Shown: in pieces, positions 42,965 to 51,969 of the stretch
How positions within the stretch are numbered: position 1 is the first letter of the stretch
Layout: each line of letters begins with the position of its first letter
DNA from: GCA-2726245 sp035513655
Lineage (GTDB): Bacteria > Planctomycetota > Planctomycetia > Pirellulales > Pirellulaceae
Assembly: GCA_035513655.1 (NCBI GenBank)
Contig: DATKBV010000544.1
Coordinates: 14,632 to 78,631, forward strand
Reading direction: 5' to 3'
DNA: 64,000 nt
Translations under genes and position numbers: made by a program
Notes under the pieces: generated by a model
Database searches by the model: none
The model's input: the letters and a program-made list of their open reading frames with translations, nothing else
Told to the model about the DNA's origin: nothing

Positions 42965-44037
42965 GGAGCGCACTGGGCCTTCTTGATGACCTCCCGCACC
43001 TCGCGCCGCGAAGTCCAATAGAAGACAATGCCGACGAAGGCGATCACGATCGTCACCATTCTGAATGCCAATGCGACCAGTACTCCGATGACCTCTCCGG
43101 GGCCGTTTATCGGGACATAGATGTACAGTTTCTCCATCGCGAACTCGAAAGTACCAAGTCCACCAGGCATGAATGGAATTGCACCAGCCACATTGCTCAG
43201 GGGTACGATGATCATGTGCTCGCCAAGCGTCGGAGTCCGGCCAAACAATCCTCGAGCGATCAGGAAGATCGACAGCGCGAGCATCGCGTGGACTCCCATG
43301 CTCATGACCAGGATCACTCCCATGACGTCATACCGGCTACGAAACATGCGAACCGATTCGATCAAGCGTCCGATCGTGTGACCGACTTTCGGGAGACCTG
43401 TCACGAATTCGGCAAGACTGCCGCGAGTGAAGCCGGGGACGAGGATCGTCATGATGCAGACGGCTCCGACCGCGGTCGCAATGAGCGTCGCGTTGCAGAT
43501 TGCCGACAGCGCCGCGGTCGACTTCGAAACACTTCCGAGCAGAATTGCCGCACTCGTGATAAGCAACAGGGCGTACAGTCCGATGACTCGATCAACCACC
43601 ACCGTGGCGACCGCTTCCGCGCGGCGATTGGATTGCTCGCGGGCGATGAAGACGGCTTTGAATAAATCGCCACCGACACTTCCGATGCCGACGAAATTCA
43701 AGAGGAAACCCAAGAACCCCAACCGAAATGCGTCCCGCAACCGAAAGGGAATATGCAACGTTCGGACCAAGAGATACCAGCGGACGAAGGTAATACAGAC
43801 CGCCAACAGGGCAACCGCAAATGCCAGTCCGAGCATTCCCCAATCCTTCGGGCGATCTCGTAGATGACGCAAATCTTTCGGATCGACCGACGCGAGCAGC
43901 CAAATGATGATCGCTAGCGGCAGCAGGATCTTGAGCAGCGTGATGAGGGTCTTCTTCAAGTCTGTCTCCGCAGCCGCGAAGGGAATCGCACAAAGGGGTT
44001 CGAAAACACCGGGGTTGGAATACATCACGCCTGTCAT
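42955..44037 (-). CDS. YbhN/AglD-family integral membrane protein (lysylphosphatidylglycerol-synthetase transmembrane type)
   Basis: The 360-residue protein has about eight hydrophobic helices, the first at roughly residues 33-50 (LITLLKILLPLAIIIWLLAS). Family motifs are visible: NFVGIGSVGGDLFKA near residue 113 and PFMPGGLGTFEFAMEKL near residue 290. These mark the UPF0104/LPG_synthase_TM family (YbhN, AglD), multi-pass proteins thought to move or modify lipids. There is no C-terminal synthetase domain. The first 25 residues are not hydrophobic, so the true start may be the second Met. Its last codons lie within an inverted repeat. Confidence 0.88.
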   Translation of the reverse strand: MTGVMYSNPGVFEPLCAIPFAAAETDLKKTLITLLKILLPLAIIIWLLASVDPKDLRHLRDRPKDWGMLGLAFAVALLAVCITFVRWYLLVRTLHIPFRLRDAFRLGFLGFLLNFVGIGSVGGDLFKAVFIAREQSNRRAEAVATVVVDRVIGLYALLLITSAAILLGSVSKSTAALSAICNATLIATAVGAVCIMTILVPGFTRGSLAEFVTGLPKVGHTIGRLIESVRMFRSRYDVMGVILVMSMGVHAMLALSIFLIARGLFGRTPTLGEHMIIVPLSNVAGAIPFMPGGLGTFEFAMEKLYIYVPINGPGEVIGVLVALAFRMVTIVIAFVGIVFYWTSRREVREVIKKAQCAPRL

Positions 44038-44228
44038 TCAAGCAAGGCGGAAATGCTCGCCAAATGCTCGTCAGGCGATGCTAGCATCGGCCGCTACTGT
44101 CGGCCAAGGTATTTCCGTATAGTTTGCCGTCAATCGATCTAGGTCCGCCGAGCGGGATGTGTTAGTTTACTGCCCCGCTATCTGTCAACGGACGACGTTC
44201 GATTGCAAACTACCCAAGGAGGGGTCCT
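44038..44228. promoter_or_regulatory. Divergent spacer between the membrane-protein gene and the ATPase gene
   Basis: The spacer must hold promoters in both directions. I see no certain -35/-10 pair. AAGGAGGGG, a strong ribosome site, ends it before the GTG at 44229. Confidence 0.35.
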
Positions 44229-47200
44229 GTGCAAATCAGAAACATTCGGCTTAGTCGTTTCGGAGCTTGCTCCGATCTATCTCTTGACTCTCTGACGGAG
44301 GGCGTCAATGTCATTCACGGACCAGCTGGATCGGGGAAGGCGACACTGTCTCGTTTCGTTCGCTCGATCCTGTACGGTTTCGATGATGCAACGCGACGGC
44401 AATACTTACCTGTCGAATCGCAAGGTTTTGGCGGAAGTCTGAAGATTCGAACTCCAGCAGGCAACCAGACGATCACTCGCCTTGATGATGGGACGCGTGA
44501 AGGCCGTCTGACGATCGAACGAGAAGACGGCACGGTCCTTCCACGCCATCACACTCTCGATGCGATCGCGGCGGTTTCGGAGTCGACCTTTGATCGGATC
44601 TATGCAGTCGACTATCGCCGCCGCCCAGGGATCGGCGCTTTGATCGAAGAAGCCCACGCGTGTGGTCTCGACCTGCTCGGGCACGCGGTCGATTTCGAGC
44701 GACTTTCCGTCCTGGAACAGCAGCTGCGCCAGCAACGCGATTGTCTGGCGACCGTTCCTCGCGTGCAGGCATCGCATGACGAACTGTGCCGCCGCCGCGT
44801 GGAGTTGTTACGCGTGATCGGCGAACTGGAAACGGCTCTCGCGGATCAGCCCGACGAACAGACTCTTACCGCTCCGATCAAGCGACTCGAAGGCCAGCTT
44901 CACGAGTGGCAGGCGGAATTGCGAAAGTTGCAGGGCGAATTGAACGTCGCCCAACAGCGCCGACAACAAATCTTGGCGGGTCGCGATGCCGAGCCGAAGA
45001 CACGTTATATCGACGCTCCTCAGATCCAGGAGCTGAACGAACTAGTCGCCCAACTCGAGCGCTGGCAGAACACGCTTCGCGAGATCACAATCCGGCGGCA
45101 GTCCCTCGAAGTGAAGGCCGAGCAGTTTGGCTTGCGGGAGCCCCCAGGCGCGCCTCGCCGGTGTTTAGGCGACATCGAATCACAGCTCGATGACGCCCAG
45201 TCCTCGCTGGCCAAACTCAACGAGTCGGCGCACTACGAGGGACGCGAAATCCAAGTGTTGTTTACCGAAGTCCTGGCCGGTTTGCGAGCAAATGTTTATC
45301 GGCTCTGTAACCAGCTGAACGATTGGGAGACAACGGCGGAATATCGCGAGTGGACTGCCCAGTCCAAGGATTTGATTCGCTGCGAGTCCGAACTGCGCCT
45401 TGCCATCCAGGGTGCGACAGCCCGCAAGGAATCCCTAAAACGCGAGATCGAAGAAGCGTTTGGTGAGGATGCCGTCGCTCTCGCGGCGTGGAATCACACG
45501 TACTGCGAGTGTGCCGAGCACCCACCACTACGCACCGAGAAACTCGCCACCGAGATTCGCTCCGATTGGGAACTGGAGTTGGCTGTTGTTTCTTCGGAAA
45601 TCGCGGGACTTGAGCGACGCCAAGATCGCCTAGTCGCTGATGTGAATGATATCGAGTCGGAACTGGCGGACGCGCATGCCCAGTTGCGGCTGCTGGATCA
45701 CGTCGAGCTGTTGGATCAGTTGGATGCAAAGCGCGCCGAATTGCGTCGAGCCGAACAGAACCTTCGCGACGCGGATCGACGCCGACAACTCTTGGCGGAG
45801 ATCGCAGCCAGCGAGGAAGCGATCGCCGAATTCCGAGCGAACTCGCGAACATCTTCGCTCGTTTCGGATGCTGCCGAGTACCTGCGGCGGTTGACCGCGG
45901 GCGACCTGCGCAAGATCGAGGTCGCTGCGAACGAGCAGGTGTGGGTTGTCGACGAGCATGGCCGCCGACGCGCGTATCACCAACTGAGCGACGGTGGCCG
46001 TGATCTGGTTTACTTGAGCATCTGCCTGGCTTTGGTCGAAGGCTTTAAAGCGCGCGGCGTACATGTCCCGATGATCGTCAGCGGAGCGTTGACGCACGTC
46101 GACTCGAAGAATGTCCCGGAAGCCGCCGAGTTATTACGAGACTTCGCGGCACGTGGTCACCAGATCTTGTTGTGTACGCGACACGAACACGTAGCCAGCG
46201 TCTTCCGTCTATTGAATGTTCCGGTGCGGACACTCGAACAGGTTGCCTTGCCGTCTGCCAAGCTAACGAAAGTCGAACCGCCACAAACCGGCGACTCGGC
46301 GCTCGAGACGACCGTCGATGACGATCAAGACAAAGGAACTGCCTTCACGCTGTCCGAGCATAACCCAATCGAAGCGGTTCCGGCGATCGACGCCACGAAC
46401 GCCACGCGACTGCGAAAGATTGGTGTCCTGCGAGTCGGCGACCTGTTGCGTTTGTCGGCGAAGTCCGGTGCCGCCGAGTTGCAGGAGTATGGAATTACGG
46501 TCGATCAGATTGTTTCCTGGAAAGCACAATCGAAGCTCCTGTGCGAAGTGCCGCGCCTGCGCGGCTATGACGCGAGAATACTTGTGGCCTGTGGCATCAC
46601 AGAACCTGAGCAACTCTATCGGTTGAGTCCCGCCGAACTGCGGGCGATTGTGCGAGACATGGCGGCCAGCAGCAATGGCCAAGCCCTGCTTCTATCCGGC
46701 ACGGAGTTCGAGTTGTCGCGCGTCGCCGATTGGATTGGAACACACGGCACCACTTCGCCGACAGGGCGTTCCGGGTCATCGCGAGGCAGCCGTCGAACAT
46801 CTGGTCGAGACGGACACCCGTCTCGCGATCAAAACCCCGACGTCGTCAAAATGCGGTCTGCCGATTCCGAGTGGAAGTTCTATCTTGGTCGAGAGCATTC
46901 CGTTGTCGACGCGCCTTCGATCGGTGCCCGTACTGCCGAACGATTGGAGGCCATTGGCATCCATACGGTTTCTGACTTTTTGAAAGCCGATCCCCAATCG
47001 ATTTCCAAACAACTCGAAGTTAAACGCTTTACGCCCCAAGTCGTCACCCAATGGCAGCAACAGACCGAACTGGCTTGTCGGGTGCCGCAACTGCGCGGCC
47101 ACGACGCTCAGATTCTGGTGGCTCTGGATATCACCAACGTCGAAGAGTTGGCCGCCTGTGATCCGCAAGCACTATGGACATTGGTCGAGCCATTTGTGGA

Positions 47201-47309
47201 AACAAAAGAAGGCAAGCGCATCATCCGCAATGGCAAAACACCGGATCTGCAAGAAGTAATCGACTGGGTTCAGTGGGCTCAAGCCTCTCGTCAGCTGACC
47301 GCCGCGTGA
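44229..47309 (+). CDS. SbcC/YhaN-like coiled-coil ATPase with two C-terminal DUF4332 repeats
   Basis: The start is GTG behind AAGGAGG; 1026 residues. The N-terminus is a RecF/SbcC-type ATPase half (IRNIRLSRFGACSDLSL, Walker A GPAGSGKATL). A coiled-coil stretch of about 400 residues follows, then the second half with the signature LSDGGRDLVYLSICLAL near residue 585. The Walker B strand reads VPMIVSGALTHVDS, where Asp-Asp or Asp-Glu is expected, so hydrolysis may be impaired. Two DUF4332 domains (helix-hairpin-helix type) end the protein, each with (A/S)xxAxRL..IG(V/I)..V.D(L/F)L and (V/R)P(R/Q)LRG(Y/H)DA(R/Q)ILVA. I infer a DNA-structure or repair role. Confidence 0.85.
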   Translation: MQIRNIRLSRFGACSDLSLDSLTEGVNVIHGPAGSGKATLSRFVRSILYGFDDATRRQYLPVESQGFGGSLKIRTPAGNQTITRLDDGTREGRLTIEREDGTVLPRHHTLDAIAAVSESTFDRIYAVDYRRRPGIGALIEEAHACGLDLLGHAVDFERLSVLEQQLRQQRDCLATVPRVQASHDELCRRRVELLRVIGELETALADQPDEQTLTAPIKRLEGQLHEWQAELRKLQGELNVAQQRRQQILAGRDAEPKTRYIDAPQIQELNELVAQLERWQNTLREITIRRQSLEVKAEQFGLREPPGAPRRCLGDIESQLDDAQSSLAKLNESAHYEGREIQVLFTEVLAGLRANVYRLCNQLNDWETTAEYREWTAQSKDLIRCESELRLAIQGATARKESLKREIEEAFGEDAVALAAWNHTYCECAEHPPLRTEKLATEIRSDWELELAVVSSEIAGLERRQDRLVADVNDIESELADAHAQLRLLDHVELLDQLDAKRAELRRAEQNLRDADRRRQLLAEIAASEEAIAEFRANSRTSSLVSDAAEYLRRLTAGDLRKIEVAANEQVWVVDEHGRRRAYHQLSDGGRDLVYLSICLALVEGFKARGVHVPMIVSGALTHVDSKNVPEAAELLRDFAARGHQILLCTRHEHVASVFRLLNVPVRTLEQVALPSAKLTKVEPPQTGDSALETTVDDDQDKGTAFTLSEHNPIEAVPAIDATNATRLRKIGVLRVGDLLRLSAKSGAAELQEYGITVDQIVSWKAQSKLLCEVPRLRGYDARILVACGITEPEQLYRLSPAELRAIVRDMAASSNGQALLLSGTEFELSRVADWIGTHGTTSPTGRSGSSRGSRRTSGRDGHPSRDQNPDVVKMRSADSEWKFYLGREHSVVDAPSIGARTAERLEAIGIHTVSDFLKADPQSISKQLEVKRFTPQVVTQWQQQTELACRVPQLRGHDAQILVALDITNVEELAACDPQALWTLVEPFVETKEGKRIIRNGKTPDLQEVIDWVQWAQASRQLTAA

Positions 47310-47390
47310 GACTTGTGATCGATGTGCATACCGCCCCGAACATGAAGTGTGCGTGAGCAAGCGTAGCCTTGCTCGCATCTGGTTCGAACG

Positions 47391-50300
47391 TCAAGGGTAA
47401 CTCCTCGCGACGCGGAAGCCAACTTCAGCGTTTCGGTTTCCAGGAAGACTTTGTCCCCGCGCGGCGCTCCGCACGCGGCCCGCGCTATCGTGGAACGAAC
47501 CGCCTCGCACGACACGCGGATCACGCCCCGAGATTGGTGAAAACGAGTCGACCATGTGAGCTGTCGGCACAATTCGATAGCGATCGTGACACCATTCGCT
47601 CGCGTTCCCGTGCATGTCGAACAATCCGTAGTCATTCGGCTTCCTCGCGCCGACGCTCATCGGCCGGCGCACCGAGGACTCGCCGAAGACGGCGTACTTG
47701 GCGAGCTGAGATTCGTCGCGGCCGAAATGATGAGCGGTCGTCGTACCCGCGCGACATGCGTACTCCCACTCCGACTCCGTCGGCAAACGATAGCCAGCTC
47801 GAGAAAAGATGTCGCCGGCAATAGTCATCCCCGCCGCATATCCAGTGTCCGGACTCGGAATATAGCACCATTGCTCTTGCGAGATGCCCGCCTTCTCGCT
47901 CAACCAGTTGCAATACGCCGCGGCATCGTACCACGAGACAAAAGTTTGTGGGCAATCGGGAGTGAGCTCGGACTGCTGCACCTTGCTGTAACGATGCGAG
48001 CGATTCTCAAAAAGGAATTGTTCGAACTGAGCGATCGATGTTTCCTTGCTCGCGATCGAGAAGCTGCGCCGGATCTGCTGGTTATGAAACGCCTCGTCGT
48101 CACCGCTCGAAACCTCGCCCGCGGGCGAACCCATCATGAATTCGGCAGGGCCAGGCACGATCACCATCGTGTGTCCTTGCGTGGTTACATACCACTGGCG
48201 ATCTCCGAGGATCGTTTCGGCGCTCGTGCGGCGAAGTGTTCGAGCTACTTCGGCGCTTTGACCATATCTGAGCAAACTCCACTCGGCCGCGGCGTGCATT
48301 CCGCGATCAGGGTCCTCGCTGAAGATCTTCAACAACTCCTGAATGAACACCGGTGATGTCTCTTCTCGAGTGATCGCGGAGCCGGTTTGATCGCTTGGTT
48401 CGCTCGCCAGCTCGCCAGCGAGTAACAGCATCGCGCGCCGCGTGGATACGTCACTCTGCTTGCCCAAAGCGGACAGAACCTCTTGAGGTTCGACCGCCAA
48501 CGGGCTGATGCGATGAATCAATCGGGTGCGCAGAGTTGGATCGGGATCGTGCTTCAGCAACGCCCAGATGGCGTCGTCCTGGCCAAGCACCATCCAGATC
48601 GAAGCGGTACTAGCACGGAACTTGACAACCAGGTTTCGAGCCTGCGTCGTCAGCTCTGATCCCGCCAGCAAAAACGTCAAGAGCAGCGCACTAACAATCA
48701 TTGTTACCGTTAGATGCTGACGCGCCGCGGCCTGCATCATTCGCCGTTGATTCTTCGTCCATTGCGAGGCGCGAGTGAGCAGACGAATCCGTAACCACTC
48801 GCTCATTGAGGGAAGCTGGCGACGCTCAGGCCGCGCGTTCCACATCGCCGCGCGTTCCGCTAAACGCAGTTCGGCCCGCCCGATAGGCGTCTCCTTCTGT
48901 CGTTTGGTGAGCCATTGGCGAAGGGATGGGACGAGATAGTCGTGAGTTAACTGGTAACATCGCCTGCCGGGAGACGAATCGCCGCCACTGAACTCGGTAT
49001 CTACGGGCGTGAGCAAACGTGTTTCGCTATCCAGGATCCGCATCAGCTCCTTGAAAGCTCGCGGGTTCTGGCCATAGCCCGAAATGTCGAGCAGTGCGGG
49101 ATAGGATCGAATATGGCCCTTAATGTCGCTCCCGGCATCGGGAAGCAGGGCTTCGAGGACTGCGCGCGCCGCCTGCTCGTGGGCACGACTTTGCAGATTG
49201 CCCGCACGTGCCGAAAATGTCTCCTCGAGAAAGGCCAGACCGACACCGTCTACGCCCCCAAGCTCGCGCAACGTGCTCGGAGTCCAAGGCCGCCCCTTGA
49301 CCATCTCGGCAAACAACGCGAGCCGAACCGGGATCACCTTGCCTTCCTCGGCCAGGGCTTCAACCGACTGGCGGACGAACGCTTCCTGCGAGGAACTTGC
49401 TTCGCTTTGCTCGCTCGCGACGCGCCCGAACGATCGGCCAAACGACGCGAGGACGCCGCGCGCATGCAGGGGATCAAATAAATCAACTAATGCCGTATTT
49501 CGTCCTTGCAACAAGTCGATTTCCAACTCGTGCATGAAGCGGCTCACCGCGAGCCAAAAATCGTCGCGTACGAGCAGCAAGCACTGAAGATGCTCGCCGT
49601 CACAATGCCGCAGCGCTTCCACAAGTTGTCTGCGTTGTTCTTCCTGCCGTCCATGCAGCCACTGCTCGAACTGGTCGATGACGAGCAGTAGTTTCCGCCC
49701 CGCTCGCAAACAAGCGCCTCGCCGAATTGCGGCGAGACAAGCGGGCAGGGTAAGATCTTTCGGCAAGTCCGGGAATTGCTGGTACAGTTTATGGGCTAGC
49801 TGATGTTCGGTATCCTCCGAGTTCGCTTCCACATAAATCGTTTGAATGTCGCACGACAGCAACGGGAGAAGCCCGGCCCGCGCAAACGACGACTTACCGC
49901 AACCGGAAGGCCCATAGATCAAGCCGACCGAAAATGTTTCATCCCTGTCGCGTTCTTCAATCCGCAACTTCCACTGCCGAATGCTCTCCGGCAGCCCGTT
50001 GCGGTCACGAGCACCCGGCAGAAGTTCCAGAAAGAAGTCCGCGTCATTCGCATCGAAGGCCCGCAATCCTTTGGGGACAACGCGGGCCATCCGCTCGTCG
50101 ACGTTGGCCGCCGGGATGGGGGGAACCGTCGTCGCGTTGACGAGAAAGTAAAGGTCTTCGGCGAACTCGCGCGCGGTTGCGTAGCGGTCGGCGGCGCGTT
50201 TTGCGAGTGCCTTCAGGCAGATTCGCTCCAACTCGACGGGCAGAGAGTCGTCGAGCAGACGAGGCGATACGACATCCTCCGCGATGATCTTTGTCAGCAA

Positions 50301-51323
50301 TTCATCATAAGACTCGGCGCGGAATGGCTTGCGGTGTGTGAGCAACTCGTACAGCACAACTCCCAGACTGAAGATATCGCTCCGCCCATCCACGCGATGC
50401 GATTCGCCACGCGCCTGCTCCGGACTCATGTAAGCCGGCGTGCCGGCATAACTGCGGCCCTCCACGAGGGTCTCGTCGCGCAATGCCAAACCAAAGTCCG
50501 CAACATACGGACGATCTCGCTCGTCAAGCAAAATGTTTGCCGGCTTAATGTCGCGATGCACCAGCCCCTGGCCATGGGCATAGTGCAACGCCTCGGCAAC
50601 CTGCGCGACGACACGAGCAATCGTCCGCTGATCGAACTTCTCTCGTTGGATGCGAGTCGCCAGGTCCGCGCCCTGGATCAGTTTGGAGACGACATAGAAG
50701 TAACCGTCGTCCGTGCGGCCCACATCGTAGACCGGCACGATACCGACGTGATCGAGGCTGGCAATCAAACGCGCCTCTTGGAGATACGCTTCCCCGTCGG
50801 CCGGTTCGGCGACACGGTGCGGATGCGGAACTTTGGCAGCAACGTGGCGCTTCAACTCCTGGTCCCAGGCCAAATAGACGCGGCCAAAACCTCCCTCACC
50901 CAACAATCCCCGAACCTGATACCTCCCAATGCTCGCGGGAGTAGGAAGGGAACCGGATTCGGCTCGTCGAAGCCGTTCGGCACTGTCACCCGAGGTCGAT
51001 GCGGTCAACGGATCGTGTTCCCCCGACCACGACGTGCCGCCGCGAACTTGCCGCAAACCGCGATCTAGTGCCCAGTCCGATTCGATACGCTGAAGCGCCT
51101 CGGCACAGGTCGCGTCGTCGACTTGGTCCAAGATGCCGCTAATTCGCCGCAGTTTGGCGAGTTCCTGCGACAACGGTGTGGCCAGGTCCGGGTTGGCAAC
51201 CAGCAGGTCTTCGTCGGTGACATTCTCGCCGCGGGCTCGTCGGTTGGCAACGTCGAGTACGAGATTGCGAACCCGATCGGATCGCACGCGCGCTCGTTGT
51301 TGACTCGAAGAGCTAACGGACAT
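47391..51323 (-). CDS. Ser/Thr kinase - NTPase - formylglycine-generating-enzyme-like fusion protein
   Basis: The 1310-residue protein has four parts. A kinase domain (about 133-395) shows GEGGFGRVY, Lys in HVAAKVPHPH, HRDIKPANIL, DFGLAL and the activation segment GTPAYMSPEQARG. A STAND-like NTPase (about 420-800) has Walker A YGPSGCGKSS and Walker B LLLVIDQFEQWL. A membrane helix (about 885-905, VTMIVSALLLTFLLAG) and HEAT-like helices follow. An FGE-sulfatase (SUMF1-like) domain ends it (about 1080-1310), with GPAEFMMGSP, YRLPTESEWEYACRAG, YGLFDMHGNASEWC and the final GFRVARS. The signals suit a sensor whose C-terminus binds a ligand outside the membrane. Its ATG lies 13 bases after the sigma factor gene. 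Confidence 0.92.
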   Translation of the reverse strand: MSVSSSSQQRARVRSDRVRNLVLDVANRRARGENVTDEDLLVANPDLATPLSQELAKLRRISGILDQVDDATCAEALQRIESDWALDRGLRQVRGGTSWSGEHDPLTASTSGDSAERLRRAESGSLPTPASIGRYQVRGLLGEGGFGRVYLAWDQELKRHVAAKVPHPHRVAEPADGEAYLQEARLIASLDHVGIVPVYDVGRTDDGYFYVVSKLIQGADLATRIQREKFDQRTIARVVAQVAEALHYAHGQGLVHRDIKPANILLDERDRPYVADFGLALRDETLVEGRSYAGTPAYMSPEQARGESHRVDGRSDIFSLGVVLYELLTHRKPFRAESYDELLTKIIAEDVVSPRLLDDSLPVELERICLKALAKRAADRYATAREFAEDLYFLVNATTVPPIPAANVDERMARVVPKGLRAFDANDADFFLELLPGARDRNGLPESIRQWKLRIEERDRDETFSVGLIYGPSGCGKSSFARAGLLPLLSCDIQTIYVEANSEDTEHQLAHKLYQQFPDLPKDLTLPACLAAIRRGACLRAGRKLLLVIDQFEQWLHGRQEEQRRQLVEALRHCDGEHLQCLLLVRDDFWLAVSRFMHELEIDLLQGRNTALVDLFDPLHARGVLASFGRSFGRVASEQSEASSSQEAFVRQSVEALAEEGKVIPVRLALFAEMVKGRPWTPSTLRELGGVDGVGLAFLEETFSARAGNLQSRAHEQAARAVLEALLPDAGSDIKGHIRSYPALLDISGYGQNPRAFKELMRILDSETRLLTPVDTEFSGGDSSPGRRCYQLTHDYLVPSLRQWLTKRQKETPIGRAELRLAERAAMWNARPERRQLPSMSEWLRIRLLTRASQWTKNQRRMMQAAARQHLTVTMIVSALLLTFLLAGSELTTQARNLVVKFRASTASIWMVLGQDDAIWALLKHDPDPTLRTRLIHRISPLAVEPQEVLSALGKQSDVSTRRAMLLLAGELASEPSDQTGSAITREETSPVFIQELLKIFSEDPDRGMHAAAEWSLLRYGQSAEVARTLRRTSAETILGDRQWYVTTQGHTMVIVPGPAEFMMGSPAGEVSSGDDEAFHNQQIRRSFSIASKETSIAQFEQFLFENRSHRYSKVQQSELTPDCPQTFVSWYDAAAYCNWLSEKAGISQEQWCYIPSPDTGYAAGMTIAGDIFSRAGYRLPTESEWEYACRAGTTTAHHFGRDESQLAKYAVFGESSVRRPMSVGARKPNDYGLFDMHGNASEWCHDRYRIVPTAHMVDSFSPISGRDPRVVRGGSFHDSAGRVRSAARGQSLPGNRNAEVGFRVARSYP

Positions 51324-51336
51324 CGGAAACTCGGAT

Positions 51337-51960
51337 TCAATTGCTAAAGTACAAGGACGAACCGCCCATCAGGCTGCGCAAATTCTTTCGTGCTCGGTAA
51401 CAGACGCCGCGAATGGAAGCGATTGTCCGACCGGTCGCCGCCGCGATCTGTTCCAAAGTCTGCGTTTGAAGATAGTATCGTTCCACGACATCTCGCTGCT
51501 CCGGCGGCAAGCTTGCCAGGGCAACTCGCAGACGGCGAATGCTCTCCGTTCGCTGAACCCGTTTGATCGGAGGCGTATGGTCGCAAGACAACCGCTCAAC
51601 CGCCTGGAAGAACGAACCGTCATCCGAATGCGAGGCGTGCGGCGACGTAGCTCGGCGTTCGCGTCCTCGTCGTTTCTGTGCGTCTTTGATCAGATTGGTC
51701 GCGATCGTCTTGAGCCAGCCGCGTAGCGAACCCGGTTCGCGGTTTTGGAAGTGCTTGATGCTTTGTGCCGCTTTCACGAAAGTCTGTTGCAGGATGTCGT
51801 CGGCAAGCATCACACCAAGTCGCTGCCCGGCCGACTCGTAAACGATATGCCGCCGTAACGAATCGTGATGGATTAGCAATACCTGCGACAACGCCGCACG
51901 ATCTCCGTCAATCGCTCGCTGAATCAACTCAGGTTCCAAGCAGCGATGCGGCATCGACAC
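51337..51960 (-). CDS. ECF-type RNA polymerase sigma factor
   Basis: The 207-residue protein has region 2 (DDILQQTFVKAAQSIKHF.....SLRGWLKTIATNLIKDAQKRR) and region 4 (LASLPPEQRDVVERYYLQTQTLEQIAAATGRTIASIRGVCYRARKNL), with the spacer typical of the planctomycete ECF groups. There is no anti-sigma gene; instead it precedes the large kinase by 13 bases. Planctomycete ECF sigma factors are often genetically linked to Ser/Thr kinases, which are thought to control them, and this pair fits that pattern. Confidence 0.93.
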   Translation of the reverse strand: MSMPHRCLEPELIQRAIDGDRAALSQVLLIHHDSLRRHIVYESAGQRLGVMLADDILQQTFVKAAQSIKHFQNREPGSLRGWLKTIATNLIKDAQKRRGRERRATSPHASHSDDGSFFQAVERLSCDHTPPIKRVQRTESIRRLRVALASLPPEQRDVVERYYLQTQTLEQIAAATGRTIASIRGVCYRARKNLRSLMGGSSLYFSN

Positions 51961-51969
51961 CCTTTCGAG

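Noticed and set aside
45262..45852. Minus-strand frame rich in Arg and Pro within the ATPase gene
   Set aside because: Composition is typical of the antisense of GC-rich coding DNA; no independent support.
49803..51068. Long plus-strand frame of 421 codons opposite the kinase gene
   Set aside because: It is antisense to a clear kinase domain; GC-rich coding sequence commonly leaves the opposite strand open. Its translation matches no family.
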